Below are positions 1-6,757 of a stretch of 17,452 nt of DNA, in pieces. Both the position numbers and the translations under genes were made by a program. The DNA is taken from NCBI GenBank assembly GCA_031258265.1, contig JAIRNB010000194.1, forward strand, positions 1 through 17,452, given 5' to 3'. The stretch comes from Treponema sp. GTDB lineage: Bacteria > Spirochaetota > Spirochaetia > Treponematales > Breznakiellaceae. Below the pieces are notes generated by a model. That model had not been told where the DNA came from. It was given only the letters and a program-made list of their open reading frames with translations, and did no database searches. Position 1 is the first letter of the stretch, and each line of letters starts with the position of its first letter.

Positions 1-29
1 ATACCGCTGAAAAATGTAAGGAAGCTTGC

Positions 30-1367
30 TTAGAAAGACGCCGTTAAGATAATAGGCCACGTTAAATAGGACACGCCGCCGGTTGTACCGTTGTCGCCAT
101 ATTTGGGGAACGTGTAGCCAAGACCAGTCTTGATATTGCTCTTGCCCAGGTCCCGGGAAATCCAGGCGCCTATACCAAAGGTGATACCCTGATCCTTGTT
201 ACCCCTAGCCGTCGTCCCCACAGGAGTCTCAGATTCTCCTTCCGCCTTAAAGCCTATATCTCCCCCGACGGTGGCGTCAATGGCGGCAATATAGAACGAG
301 GGGATCACGGTGATTTTTGCATACGACTGCAGTTTGGCCGCGCTGATACCTGGAACATCTGTCGCTATTCTTCCCCCGAAACCAGTCAAAACGCCGAAGG
401 CAACTTTGAAATCACCGGAGGTAAAATCGCCGATTAGATTAGCCTGGAAATTGTCATGGTAAGTCACAATCCCCTCTTCGACAGGGATGGGAATCTTAAT
501 GCCTATATCCAGATTAAGGTTCTCCACAGCGGTCAGTTTGAAGGCCGCCTCAATCCGGGCAGGATTAGCAACAAAAGGATAGGTAGGTTGAGGAACAACC
601 GGAACCTGATTTATCAGGCCAGTGGCAGCACTAAATACATACGTATCATAAACCGCCGCTGTAAAGTCCATGGAATTACCAAACCACTGGGCCCTGGCAA
701 GGCCAATATTGGGAATGTCGTAGGCAAAACCGGCCTGGATCTTTTTATACACATCCGCAGCGGTCACACTAGAAGGATTAATAGCCCCGCCGGCAGGGTT
801 TGTGGTATTTGTGTTACTCAGCGTATTATAACCGGGTCTTATAAAGGCATAAACGGAAAGACCGGTGATGGGCTGGCTGATAAAGAGGGCGCCACCGTCG
901 GCAAACCGCTGAAACACCGGGTCCCCGCTGCCGCCTGTCCCGCCGACATAACCGTTGAAATCATCGTCTATCGAGCCAAGACCCCGGAACCGGCCGTCCC
1001 AAACCTTCCCCACGGCGATATAGAGGATGTCGCTGCCAAAGGGCTTTGCCCAGATATGCAGGTTATCCCCGACTTCGACACTACCGGCACCGCCGTTAAT
1101 ATCGGAAGCCGCGCCGATCCGACCGTCCAGGGCGCTGAACTTAACGCTAAAGCCCATATAGGCCGGACGCCAGCCCGAGCCAACACCGGACTTGAATACC
1201 GGATCGGCGTCATCCACGAAGATACCCTGAACAGGTACGAAGACCGCCCGGCCCCAGCCGCCAAAACTAATTCCATTTGACTCCGGTTCTTCTTGACCAA
1301 ACGCCACGCCTGTCACAATTAAGAGAACGATTTTTTTAGCCTGATTTTTGCTGTGTCCGCCCGGCAT
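30..1367 (-). CDS. Outer-membrane beta-barrel-like protein, paralog 1
   Basis: This encodes a 445-residue exported protein with no enzymatic motif. Residues 1-25 look like a Sec signal peptide: a basic stretch (KNQAKK), a short hydrophobic core and a likely cut after AFG, before Gln25. The mature part is rich in Gly, aromatic residues and alternating polar/hydrophobic stretches and ends in Phe, as outer-membrane beta-barrels do. The ATG at 1367 has a purine-rich RBS (GGGAGGGGG) about 5 nt upstream. It is a paralog of the genes at 1530-2852 and 3669-4904, sharing blocks such as SFGGWGR near the N-terminus, IWAKPFGSDIL and LNLDIGIKIPIPV. Two segments differ sharply between paralogs: residues about 178-203 and 234-269, probably exposed loops. 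A terminator separates it from the paralog upstream, so it may have its own promoter. Porin or adhesin roles are inference; no named family was recognised. Confidence 0.7.
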   Translation of the reverse strand: MPGGHSKNQAKKIVLLIVTGVAFGQEEPESNGISFGGWGRAVFVPVQGIFVDDADPVFKSGVGSGWRPAYMGFSVKFSALDGRIGAASDINGGAGSVEVGDNLHIWAKPFGSDILYIAVGKVWDGRFRGLGSIDDDFNGYVGGTGGSGDPVFQRFADGGALFISQPITGLSVYAFIRPGYNTLSNTNTTNPAGGAINPSSVTAADVYKKIQAGFAYDIPNIGLARAQWFGNSMDFTAAVYDTYVFSAATGLINQVPVVPQPTYPFVANPARIEAAFKLTAVENLNLDIGIKIPIPVEEGIVTYHDNFQANLIGDFTSGDFKVAFGVLTGFGGRIATDVPGISAAKLQSYAKITVIPSFYIAAIDATVGGDIGFKAEGESETPVGTTARGNKDQGITFGIGAWISRDLGKSNIKTGLGYTFPKYGDNGTTGGVSYLTWPIILTASF

Positions 1368-2789
1368 ATTTGCCCCCTCCCGTTAAACCGAAAGGCCATT
1401 GTTGGGGGTGGAACATACTACAGGAAGCTAAATCCTAAATTTCAGCCTGTTGTTTGGAGACAAAAAAAGGGCCATGCCCTTCCCGGAAAACCGGGAACGC
1501 ATGGCCCAGACCGCCGCAAAAAGAACGGCTTAGAAAGAGACTTCCAGAATAATAGGCCAGGAGAAATAGGAGGTCTGACCCTGGATACCGTTTTCAGCAT
1601 AAGCGGGAAGCTGATAGGCAAGACCTGTCTTAATTGAGCCTTTACCCAGATCCCGGGAAATCCAGCCGCCAAAACCAAAAATAGTCTCCCGATCTCCATT
1701 CTTGGTTCCAGAATAAACCGTGGTTGATTCACCTTTTACTTTGAAGCCCAGATCCGCCCCTACCGTGGCGTCAACAGCCGCTATATAGAAACTGGGGATC
1801 ACGATTAGATCAAACGTAGGATTAAGTTTGCCACGCTTTGCATTGGGAACGTCAACCGCCGTACTCCCGCCAAAAGCCCCATAGAGGCCGTATTGGATGC
1901 CAAAGTCACCGGCTTTAAAATCTCCGGCCACGGCAACTTGGAAGTTACCCTGGTGAACTACATCAAACCCCGAAACTGTTTCTTTAACAGGGATGGGGAT
2001 CTTGATACCGATGTCCAGGTTAAGGCCCTCGACAGCGGTCAATTTAAAAGCCGCTTCAATACGGGCCGCGTTAGGGGTAGGTTCGGTAGTACCTTTAATA
2101 TATTTCCAGCCAGGCACATCCGCCGTACCAGATGTGGGATAACCCTGACCAGTATAAGTAGCAGGATCAATTTCAAAACGATCCGGTGTTGCCGGTGTAA
2201 AATTCATGGTATTCCCCACCCACTGGGCGCGGGCAAGACCGATACCGGAAATATCATAGGCAATACCGGCCTGGATCTTCTTGAATACATCCTTGGCTTC
2301 CGAACCGGCAAGCGGAAGAAGAGCCGTCGCGTCTGTTCCGGCGTCAAACTGGGCAAAGATAGAAAGCCCGGTAATAGGCTGGCTGATAAACAGAGCGCCA
2401 AAATCAGGCTCAAAGCGGTTGAATACCGCATCCCCGTCTTTCCCGGGCCCGCCGATAAAGGGCTGGAAACTGCCGTCAGTACCGGGGCCGCGGAAACGGC
2501 CATCCCTGGTCTGTCCAACTTTGATGTATAGAATGTCGCTGCCAAAGGGTTTTGCCCAGATGTTGAGTTCATCCCCCTCAGCGGGACCGGCTGTATTCCG
2601 GCCGACATCGGCGCCGCCGCCAATCCGGCCATCCGCCGCGCTAAAGCGAATGTTAATCCCTGTATAGGCTGGACCCCAGCCCGAACCTACGCCGGAACGG
2701 AATACCGGATCCACATCATCTTCAAATATTCCTTGAACCGGCACGAAATCCGCCCGGCCCCAGCCGCCAAAACTGAGACCATCGGGGAC
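1332..2789 (-). repeat. Left arm of a long imperfect inverted repeat
   Basis: This arm covers paralog 2 from the codons after the signal peptide to its stop, its terminator, the spacer and the first codons of paralog 1. Its reverse complement matches 3693-5104. Several stretches of 40-70 bp are almost identical, for example around LNLDIGIKIPIPV and TTVYSGTKNGDRETIFGF. Divergence is concentrated in the loop-coding parts. Confidence 0.8.
1462..1507 (-). terminator. Rho-independent terminator of paralog 2
   Basis: Read on the minus strand, a long near-perfect hairpin (arms GGGCCATGC + TTCCCGG, TTTT loop, CCGGGAA + GCATGGCCC) is followed by seven T. It lies just behind the stop of the gene at 1530-2852 and before the start of paralog 1. 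A close copy follows gene 3 at 4928-4975. Confidence 0.9.
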
Positions 2790-2852
2790 TTGGGCGAACG
2801 CGGCGCCCGTCGTTATCAAGAGAACAGTAAAAAGCGCAGTTAGCTTTTTCAT
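1530..2852 (-). CDS. Outer-membrane beta-barrel-like protein, paralog 2
   Basis: This encodes a 440-residue exported protein. I chose the ATG at 2852, not the in-frame ATG at 2891, because AAGGAGGAG lies 3-5 nt upstream and the protein then opens with a classical signal peptide (MKKLTALFTV..., cut after AFA at residue 20, before Gln21). The mature protein is Gly/aromatic-rich and ends in Phe (ILEVSF), fitting an outer-membrane barrel. It is very close to the gene at 3669-4904 over the C-terminal half. Between residues 217 and 262, after ARAQWVGNTM and before ARIEAAFKL, it has its own sequence and length, probably a surface loop. It is the best equipped of the three paralogs: strong promoter at 3032-3061, long structured leader, canonical RBS and strong terminator. 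This suggests high expression. Pore or adhesin function is inference. Confidence 0.75.
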   Translation of the reverse strand: MKKLTALFTVLLITTGAAFAQVPDGLSFGGWGRADFVPVQGIFEDDVDPVFRSGVGSGWGPAYTGINIRFSAADGRIGGGADVGRNTAGPAEGDELNIWAKPFGSDILYIKVGQTRDGRFRGPGTDGSFQPFIGGPGKDGDAVFNRFEPDFGALFISQPITGLSIFAQFDAGTDATALLPLAGSEAKDVFKKIQAGIAYDISGIGLARAQWVGNTMNFTPATPDRFEIDPATYTGQGYPTSGTADVPGWKYIKGTTEPTPNAARIEAAFKLTAVEGLNLDIGIKIPIPVKETVSGFDVVHQGNFQVAVAGDFKAGDFGIQYGLYGAFGGSTAVDVPNAKRGKLNPTFDLIVIPSFYIAAVDATVGADLGFKVKGESTTVYSGTKNGDRETIFGFGGWISRDLGKGSIKTGLAYQLPAYAENGIQGQTSYFSWPIILEVSF

Positions 2853-2951
2853 GATCTCCTCCTTACTAAATGTCGGAACGGAAGCAGCCAACGACCGCTC
2901 TCCCCGTCCCTATTCTGCACATTTTTGCCGCGTCTCCCCTCCTAAGTTAAA

Positions 2952-2988
2952 GCCCTTAAAGCTGTCAACGACAGATTCTTCTAAGGGC
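2952..2988 (-). promoter_or_regulatory. Nested stem-loop in the leader of paralog 2
   Basis: An outer stem GCCCTTA/TAAGGGC (7 bp) encloses an inner stem CTGTC/GACAG with a 3-nt loop. It lies between the predicted transcription start (about 3025) and the ATG at 2852, so it would be part of a leader of about 170 nt. It matches no riboswitch class I recognise and may affect mRNA stability or translation. Confidence 0.45.
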
Positions 2989-3031
2989 CTGTTACGCTAG
3001 GCAGACAGACGCTTTTAAACTTACACGAGTT

Positions 3032-3061
3032 AGTATATCAAAAGGTTACAGGGCTTGTCAA
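3032..3061 (-). promoter_or_regulatory. Sigma70-like promoter of paralog 2
   Basis: On the minus strand, TTGACA (3061-3056) is followed after 18 nt by TATACT (3037-3032), with an extended -10 TG one base before it. This is near consensus and points at the gene at 2852, giving a leader of about 170 nt. Confidence 0.75.
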
Positions 3062-3440
3062 GAAAAATGTTGTTTTTTTTGTGATCTTGAAGAAAAGCAA
3101 GATCAAAATAAAAATAACGCTGGCTTGTATAAGGAAGATTCGCTAAGGGCGGCCTGTCATAGCAGAATACCATATATATAGCGTTATATCTTTATTATAC
3201 CACTATATATAGCGTACACTGGAAAACTGGGGTTTCATAGCGCCCGATACACAGTGTAGAAAAAAATTTACGGCCCCATATATGGCGGTAGGTACAGACC
3301 GCGTTTCCATTCAAATTTTGAAAAATTTGCAAATATTTTTCAAAAAAAATCTCTAAAATCTCAAAAATATAGGAATCTGCGCCGGCATTATGGATGAGGC
3401 CATAGCGCGCCGGGCCCCCTTTTCCCAATGATTCCGGGGT

Positions 3441-3483
3441 AAGGGGGGGTTCTTTCATTCAAAAGGCTTTGAATATCCCCCGG
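3441..3483. repeat. Compound hairpin in the divergent spacer
   Basis: A perfect 7-bp stem ATTCAAA/TTTGAAT with loop AGGC (3457-3474) sits inside a G-run (3442-3448) facing a C-run (3477-3481). CCGGGG (3434-3439) and CCCCGG (3478-3483) offer an alternative outer pairing. It has no T-tract in terminator position and its function is unknown. Confidence 0.45.
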
Positions 3484-3578
3484 ATACATCAGTTAAAATC
3501 ACGGTTATTTCAATATTCGATGATAACAAAGGGAGCTTAAAAACTTAACTTTTTATACTGGGTTACTTCATTTTATAC

Positions 3579-3593
3579 TTACTTGGCAAGTAA
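3579..3593. promoter_or_regulatory. Palindrome upstream of gene 3, possible operator
   Basis: TTACTTG-G-CAAGTAA is a perfect 7-bp inverted repeat around one base. It overlaps the end of two TTTTATACT repeats spaced 20 bp apart. The position, 50-90 bp before the possible starts of gene 3, fits a regulator site, but no consensus was recognised. Confidence 0.3.
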
Positions 3594-3653
3594 AGTTTCT
3601 TATCTAAAGATTGAATTTTTGAGGGAATATCAGAGGAATTCCTGACGTTTTAT

Positions 3654-3691
3654 ATCGTTCTCTTAATTGTGACAGGCGTGGCGTTTGGTCA
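3654..3691 (+). repeat. 38-bp segment identical to the signal-peptide region of paralog 1
   Basis: These 38 bp match the reverse complement of 1294-1331 exactly. They encode IVLLIVTGVAFG and the start of the next codon in the same frame as in paralog 1. To the right, from 3693, the sequence switches to paralog 2 (GTCCCCGATGG...). To the left there is no similarity to either gene. The segment is therefore a recombination patch between two sources. Confidence 0.8.
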
Positions 3692-4904
3692 GGTCCCCGA
3701 TGGTCTCAGTTTTGGCGGCTGGGGCCGGGCGGTCTTCGTGCCGGTCCAGGGCCAATTTAAAGATGGCGAAGACGCGGTGTTCAAGAGCGGTGTTGGGGCG
3801 GGCTGGAAACCGGCCTATATGGGTGTCAATATCCGCTTTAGCGCGGCGGATGGCCGGGTAGGCGGGGGAGCCGATCTTAGTCATGGGGAAGGGGGCAATA
3901 AAGCCGTCGGGATCGGGGACAACGTAAATATCTGGGCGAAACCTTTTGGCAGCGACATCCTGCTCGTTAAAATTGGGAAGTATAGGCACGATTATTACCG
4001 CGGTCCGGGGACCGATGGCAATTTCCAGAGTTATGTTGGGGGGCCTGGTAAAAGTGGTGATGCCGTATTTAACCGGTTGGGGATCAACAGCCCCGACGGC
4101 GGCGCACTTTTTGAAAGTACTCCTATTTCCGGTCTAAGTATCTTTGCCGAAATAAATCCCGGATGGGATACATGGGGAGAAGGGATAAAAGCCGCCGATG
4201 CCTATAAGAAGATCCAGGCCGGTCTTGGTTATAAGATTCCCAATATTGGTTTTGCCCGGGCTCAGTGGGTGGGGAATACCATGGATGGTGTAATATTCGA
4301 GCCTACGGATAACACCAAACCATATGATCCGGTAACAAATCCAAATATATGGAAAGGCAATTCTGCCCGGATTGAGGCGGCCTTCAAACTGGAAGCCGTC
4401 GAGGGCCTTAACCTGGACATCGGTATCAAGATCCCCATCCCTGTTAAGGAGGAAAATTCTTTCGGGATTGATACAATTTACCAGGGTAACTTCCAACTCG
4501 CCCTGGCCGGGGATTTTACAGCCGGGGACTTTGGCATTACCTATGGTCTTTATGGGGCTTTTGGCGGGAGTACGGCGATTGATGTTCCCAATGCGAAGCG
4601 TGCTAAACTTAATCCCACGTTTGATCTGATCCTGATCCCCAGTTTCAAGATAGCGGCGATTGACGCCAAAGTGGGGGTGGATCTGGGCTTCAAAGTAAAA
4701 GGTGAATCAACCACGGTTTATTCTGGAACCAAGAATGGAGATCGGGAGACTATTTTTGGCTTTGGCGGCTGGATCGAGCGGAATCTGGGAAATGGTTTGA
4801 TTAAAACCGGCCTTGCCTATCAGCTTCCTGCTTATAAGGAAAACGGTATCCAGGGTCAGACCGGTATTTTTACCTGGCCTATTATTCTGGAAGTTTCTTT
4901 CTAA
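3669..4904 (+). CDS. Outer-membrane beta-barrel-like protein, paralog 3, mosaic and 5'-truncated
   Basis: From the GTG at 3669 this encodes 411 residues. The frame is open back to 3615, but no ATG lies in it. The GTG has no RBS and leaves only MTGVAFGQ of the signal peptide. A CTG at 3642 has GAGGAA just upstream and would give 420 residues with a hydrophobic but uncharged N-terminus. The body is closest to paralog 2 (same QVPDGLSFGGWGR start, same SGTKNGDRETIFGFGGW block, same ILEVSF end). Its own loop lies at residues about 206-232. The reading frame is intact, so the body is under selection or recently copied. It may be a poorly expressed gene, or a silent cassette that needs recombination with paralog 2 to gain a promoter and signal peptide. 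Outer-membrane location is inferred from the paralogs. Confidence 0.6.
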   Translation: MTGVAFGQVPDGLSFGGWGRAVFVPVQGQFKDGEDAVFKSGVGAGWKPAYMGVNIRFSAADGRVGGGADLSHGEGGNKAVGIGDNVNIWAKPFGSDILLVKIGKYRHDYYRGPGTDGNFQSYVGGPGKSGDAVFNRLGINSPDGGALFESTPISGLSIFAEINPGWDTWGEGIKAADAYKKIQAGLGYKIPNIGFARAQWVGNTMDGVIFEPTDNTKPYDPVTNPNIWKGNSARIEAAFKLEAVEGLNLDIGIKIPIPVKEENSFGIDTIYQGNFQLALAGDFTAGDFGITYGLYGAFGGSTAIDVPNAKRAKLNPTFDLILIPSFKIAAIDAKVGVDLGFKVKGESTTVYSGTKNGDRETIFGFGGWIERNLGNGLIKTGLAYQLPAYKENGIQGQTGIFTWPIILEVSF

Positions 4905-5104
4905 GTCCGTTCTTTACTGTGGTTTATGGGGCTATGCGTTCCCGGTTTTCCGGGAAAGGGCATGGCCCTTTTTTTGTCTCCAAACAACAGGCTGAAATTT
5001 AGGATTTAGCTTCCTGTAGTATGTTCCACCCCTAAAATGGTCTTCCGGTTTAGCGGGAGGGGGCAAATATACCGGGCGGACACAGCAAAAATCAGGCTAA
5101 AAAA
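3693..5104 (+). repeat. Right arm of a long imperfect inverted repeat
   Basis: This arm covers the body of paralog 3, its terminator, a spacer of about 100 bp nearly identical to that between paralogs 2 and 1, and the first codons of a paralog-1 copy. It is the inverted partner of 1332-2789. The arms are separated by about 0.9 kb that includes the promoter of paralog 2. Confidence 0.8.
4928..4975 (+). terminator. Rho-independent terminator of paralog 3
   Basis: The hairpin (GGGCTATGC + TTCCCGG, TTTT loop, CCGGGAA + GCATGGCCC) is followed by seven T. It differs from the copy at 1462-1507 by few bases, including a G-U wobble in the stem. It would stop transcription behind gene 3. Confidence 0.88.
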
Positions 5105-5116
5105 TTGTTCCTTATT
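5069..5116 (+). pseudogene. Dead 5' fragment of a paralog-1 copy
   Basis: The sequence from 5069 matches the first 12 codons of paralog 1 (MPGGHSKNQAKK) almost base for base, including the GGGAGGGGG RBS in front. The ATG has become ATA and similarity fades after the A-run near 5104. The remaining gene is absent. It marks the right end of the inverted duplication and shows that the copied block ran past the paralog 2 terminator into paralog 1. Confidence 0.75.
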
Positions 5117-5330
5117 CCGGAGGAACCGGATGCCTTAATTGGGTACGCCCGGGTCTGTGGGGGTTCCGGGCAGGCGACCGCCCGGTTCTACCCGGCCCTT
5201 TTTTGGGGCGTTGCGGGGCGGAAAGCGGTTGGCCCTGCCCCGCAGAGGGGGGTAACGGAATAGACCGCAGGGCCAAACCCGAAGGGTTTGACACGAGGAC
5301 TATGGAGTGAGGGGGGCTTCCCCCCACATA
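5117..5330. repeat. GC-rich non-coding element with several inverted repeats
   Basis: No gene is seen here. CCGGGC/GCCCGG forms a hairpin at about 5166-5185, with a T-run at 5202-5207. GGTTGGCCCTGC (5227-5238) pairs with GCAGGGCCAAACC (5267-5279, one bulge). CAAACCC/GGGTTTG forms a 7-bp stem with a 3-nt loop (5274-5290). GGGGGG/CCCCCC forms another (5311-5325). The density of nested palindromes resembles dispersed intergenic repeats, but only one copy is in the window. Confidence 0.4.
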
Positions 5331-5375
5331 AATATTCATATACCGCTTGCCGTCTTTTTTACCCCGGTCCTTCCC

Positions 5376-5417
5376 TTGTTAAGAAGGCCGGTTCTTGCTA
5401 TCGTGTAATAGTATTAC
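5376..5417 (+). promoter_or_regulatory. Promoter and palindromic operator candidate of the nucleoside importer
   Basis: TTGTTA (5376-5381) is followed after 17 nt by TATCGT (5399-5404), with an extended -10 TG before it. A perfect palindrome GTAATA-G-TATTAC (5405-5417) lies exactly where transcription would start, a classical position for repressor control. The importer's RBS and ATG follow about 40 nt downstream. Confidence 0.4.
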
Positions 5418-5458
5418 CTTTGCAATATACCAAACCAAATCAAGGAGAGAAGGAAAGT

Positions 5459-6574
5459 ATGAAAAGCATGAGCAGAAAACTACTGACCCTTTTTCTTGTC
5501 GGCCTTTTGGCAGCCCAGGCTCTTTCCGCCAAGGCCGCGAGGGACAATGCCTCCGGGGGAGGGGGTATTACGGTACGGCTTCTGACCGACGCCACGGGGA
5601 TCGACGACAAGTCCTTCAACGCCGCCGCCTGGCGGGGGATTCTGTCGTTCTACGGGGATACCTGGGAAAACCCCAAGCTCCGGGGTAAGAACTACGAAGT
5701 TATCACCGCCCAGACCCAGGATATGTACATCCCCAACCTCCGGCAGGCCACGGACGAGGGAAACGACCTTATCGTAGCCACCGGCTTTACCCTTGCCGAC
5801 GCCCTGGGGGAAGTGGCGCGGCAGAACCCTAACCAGAAGTACATGATCGTGGACGTGGATTGGGTGAATCTTCCCAACGTACTGCAGGCGGTCTACGCCG
5901 AGCATGAGGGTTCCTTCCTGGTGGGCGCCGCCGCGGCCCTAAAAGCCAAGGCCGACGGCATCGCTAACCCCAGTTTCGGCTTCATCGGCGGCATCCCCAG
6001 CGCCACCATTACCAAATTCGAGGTAGGCTACGTCCAGGGGATTCTTTCGGTGCTACCCAACGCGAAGATCGTTGATTACTATGTGAACGACTGGGGGAAC
6101 CCCGCCCTCGCCAAAACCCAGGCCAAGAACTGGTACGATTCGGGGGTCTACCTTATCTACCACGCCGCGGGGGCTTCGGGCTTTGGGCTTCTGGCCCAGG
6201 CTAAGGAATACCGGGCGGCCGGCATGAACGTCTGGTCCATCGGCGTCGATTCGGACCAGCACGAATACGGCCTCTACAACGCCACCGACTCCGCCGTCCT
6301 TACATCAATGCTCAAAAAGGTGGAAAACAGCCTGGTGTACGGCCTTAACGCGGTAAAAAACAACAGCTTCAAGGGGGAGGTCATCACCTTTGACCTTAAA
6401 TCCGACGGTGTAGGTTACGCCGCCACCAATCCCGCCCTTACCCCGGATATTAAGGCGGAGCTTGAAAGGATCAAGGCCGGAATCGTCTCCGGGCAGATCA
6501 AAATCGCCGCCACCTACGCGGAGGCCAAGAAATTCCCGGGTTTCCCCCAGGACCTTCACGCCATAGACGACTAA
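5459..6574 (+). CDS. pnrA: BMP-family purine nucleoside-binding protein (PnrA/TmpC-like)
   Basis: This is the substrate-binding subunit of an ABC importer, 371 residues. The ATG at 5459 is chosen because AAGGAGAGAAGG precedes it and a signal peptide follows (MKSMSRKLLTLFLVG..., cut near residue 23-26); the frame is open further upstream to 5288 without such support. Hallmarks of the BMP/PnrA fold are the TDATGIDDKSFNAAAW segment (residues 43-58), FIGGIP (175-180), HAAGASGFG (235-243) and GVDSDQ (262-267). T. pallidum TmpC/PnrA of this family binds purine nucleosides, so the ligand here is inferred from the family. It has no lipobox cysteine, indeed no cysteine at all, whereas PnrA/TmpC-type proteins are usually lipoproteins. 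It would be a free periplasmic protein or held by the permease. The ATPase and two permeases follow on the same strand. Confidence 0.88.
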   Translation: MKSMSRKLLTLFLVGLLAAQALSAKAARDNASGGGGITVRLLTDATGIDDKSFNAAAWRGILSFYGDTWENPKLRGKNYEVITAQTQDMYIPNLRQATDEGNDLIVATGFTLADALGEVARQNPNQKYMIVDVDWVNLPNVLQAVYAEHEGSFLVGAAAALKAKADGIANPSFGFIGGIPSATITKFEVGYVQGILSVLPNAKIVDYYVNDWGNPALAKTQAKNWYDSGVYLIYHAAGASGFGLLAQAKEYRAAGMNVWSIGVDSDQHEYGLYNATDSAVLTSMLKKVENSLVYGLNAVKNNSFKGEVITFDLKSDGVGYAATNPALTPDIKAELERIKAGIVSGQIKIAATYAEAKKFPGFPQDLHAIDD

Positions 6575-6757
6575 ACTTATTATAAGGGGGGGCTGTTACC
6601 GGACATTTAGCCCTTTGTGGGGCATGTCCTTTCCGCCCCCCCTGCGCCGGAGCCTCCTCCCCGGCCTGGGCCGGCTGCGGGGTCTCCGGCTACCCCCCTG
6701 GTTTTCCGCGGCCGGTCTCCGGTTACCGGCCAATCGCGGTATTCAAAGGAGCTTCCG

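Larger units (their letters stand above)
2853..3641. other. Divergent intergenic region between paralogs 2 and 3
   Basis: About 790 bp without a convincing gene. It holds the leader and promoter of paralog 2 and then an AT-rich stretch. A 12-bp direct repeat (TATATATAGCGT) lies at 3173-3184 and 3204-3215. Other elements are an A/T-rich inverted repeat (TTGAAAAAT/ATTTTTCAA, about 3316-3342), a hairpin at 3441-3483, a 9-bp direct repeat TTTTATACT with a 20-bp period (3551 and 3571), and the palindrome TTACTTGGCAAGTAA at 3579-3593. No strong plus-strand promoter for gene 3 was found. An open frame at 3195-3458 on the minus strand lacks an RBS and was not accepted. Confidence 0.7.

Noticed and set aside
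456..1280. 274-codon plus-strand open frame opposite paralog 1
   Set aside because: Antisense shadow of a gene with a signal peptide and paralogs; similar shadows lie opposite the paralogs; no RBS.
3173..3215. CRISPR-like direct repeats
   Set aside because: Only two 12-bp AT-rich copies, no array and no cas genes.
3195..3458. 87-codon minus-strand open frame in the divergent spacer
   Set aside because: No RBS before the ATG, odd composition and overlap with repeats and hairpins; no recognisable family.
1..5116. Transposon or integron as the cause of the duplication
   Set aside because: No transposase, integrase or terminal inverted repeats with target duplications were found; homologous recombination between paralogs explains the pattern.
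6617..6757. N-terminal extension of the ATPase from an upstream ATG
   Set aside because: Pro/Gly-rich, unlike the family and without RBS; GTG at 6758 has AAAGGAG at the right distance.
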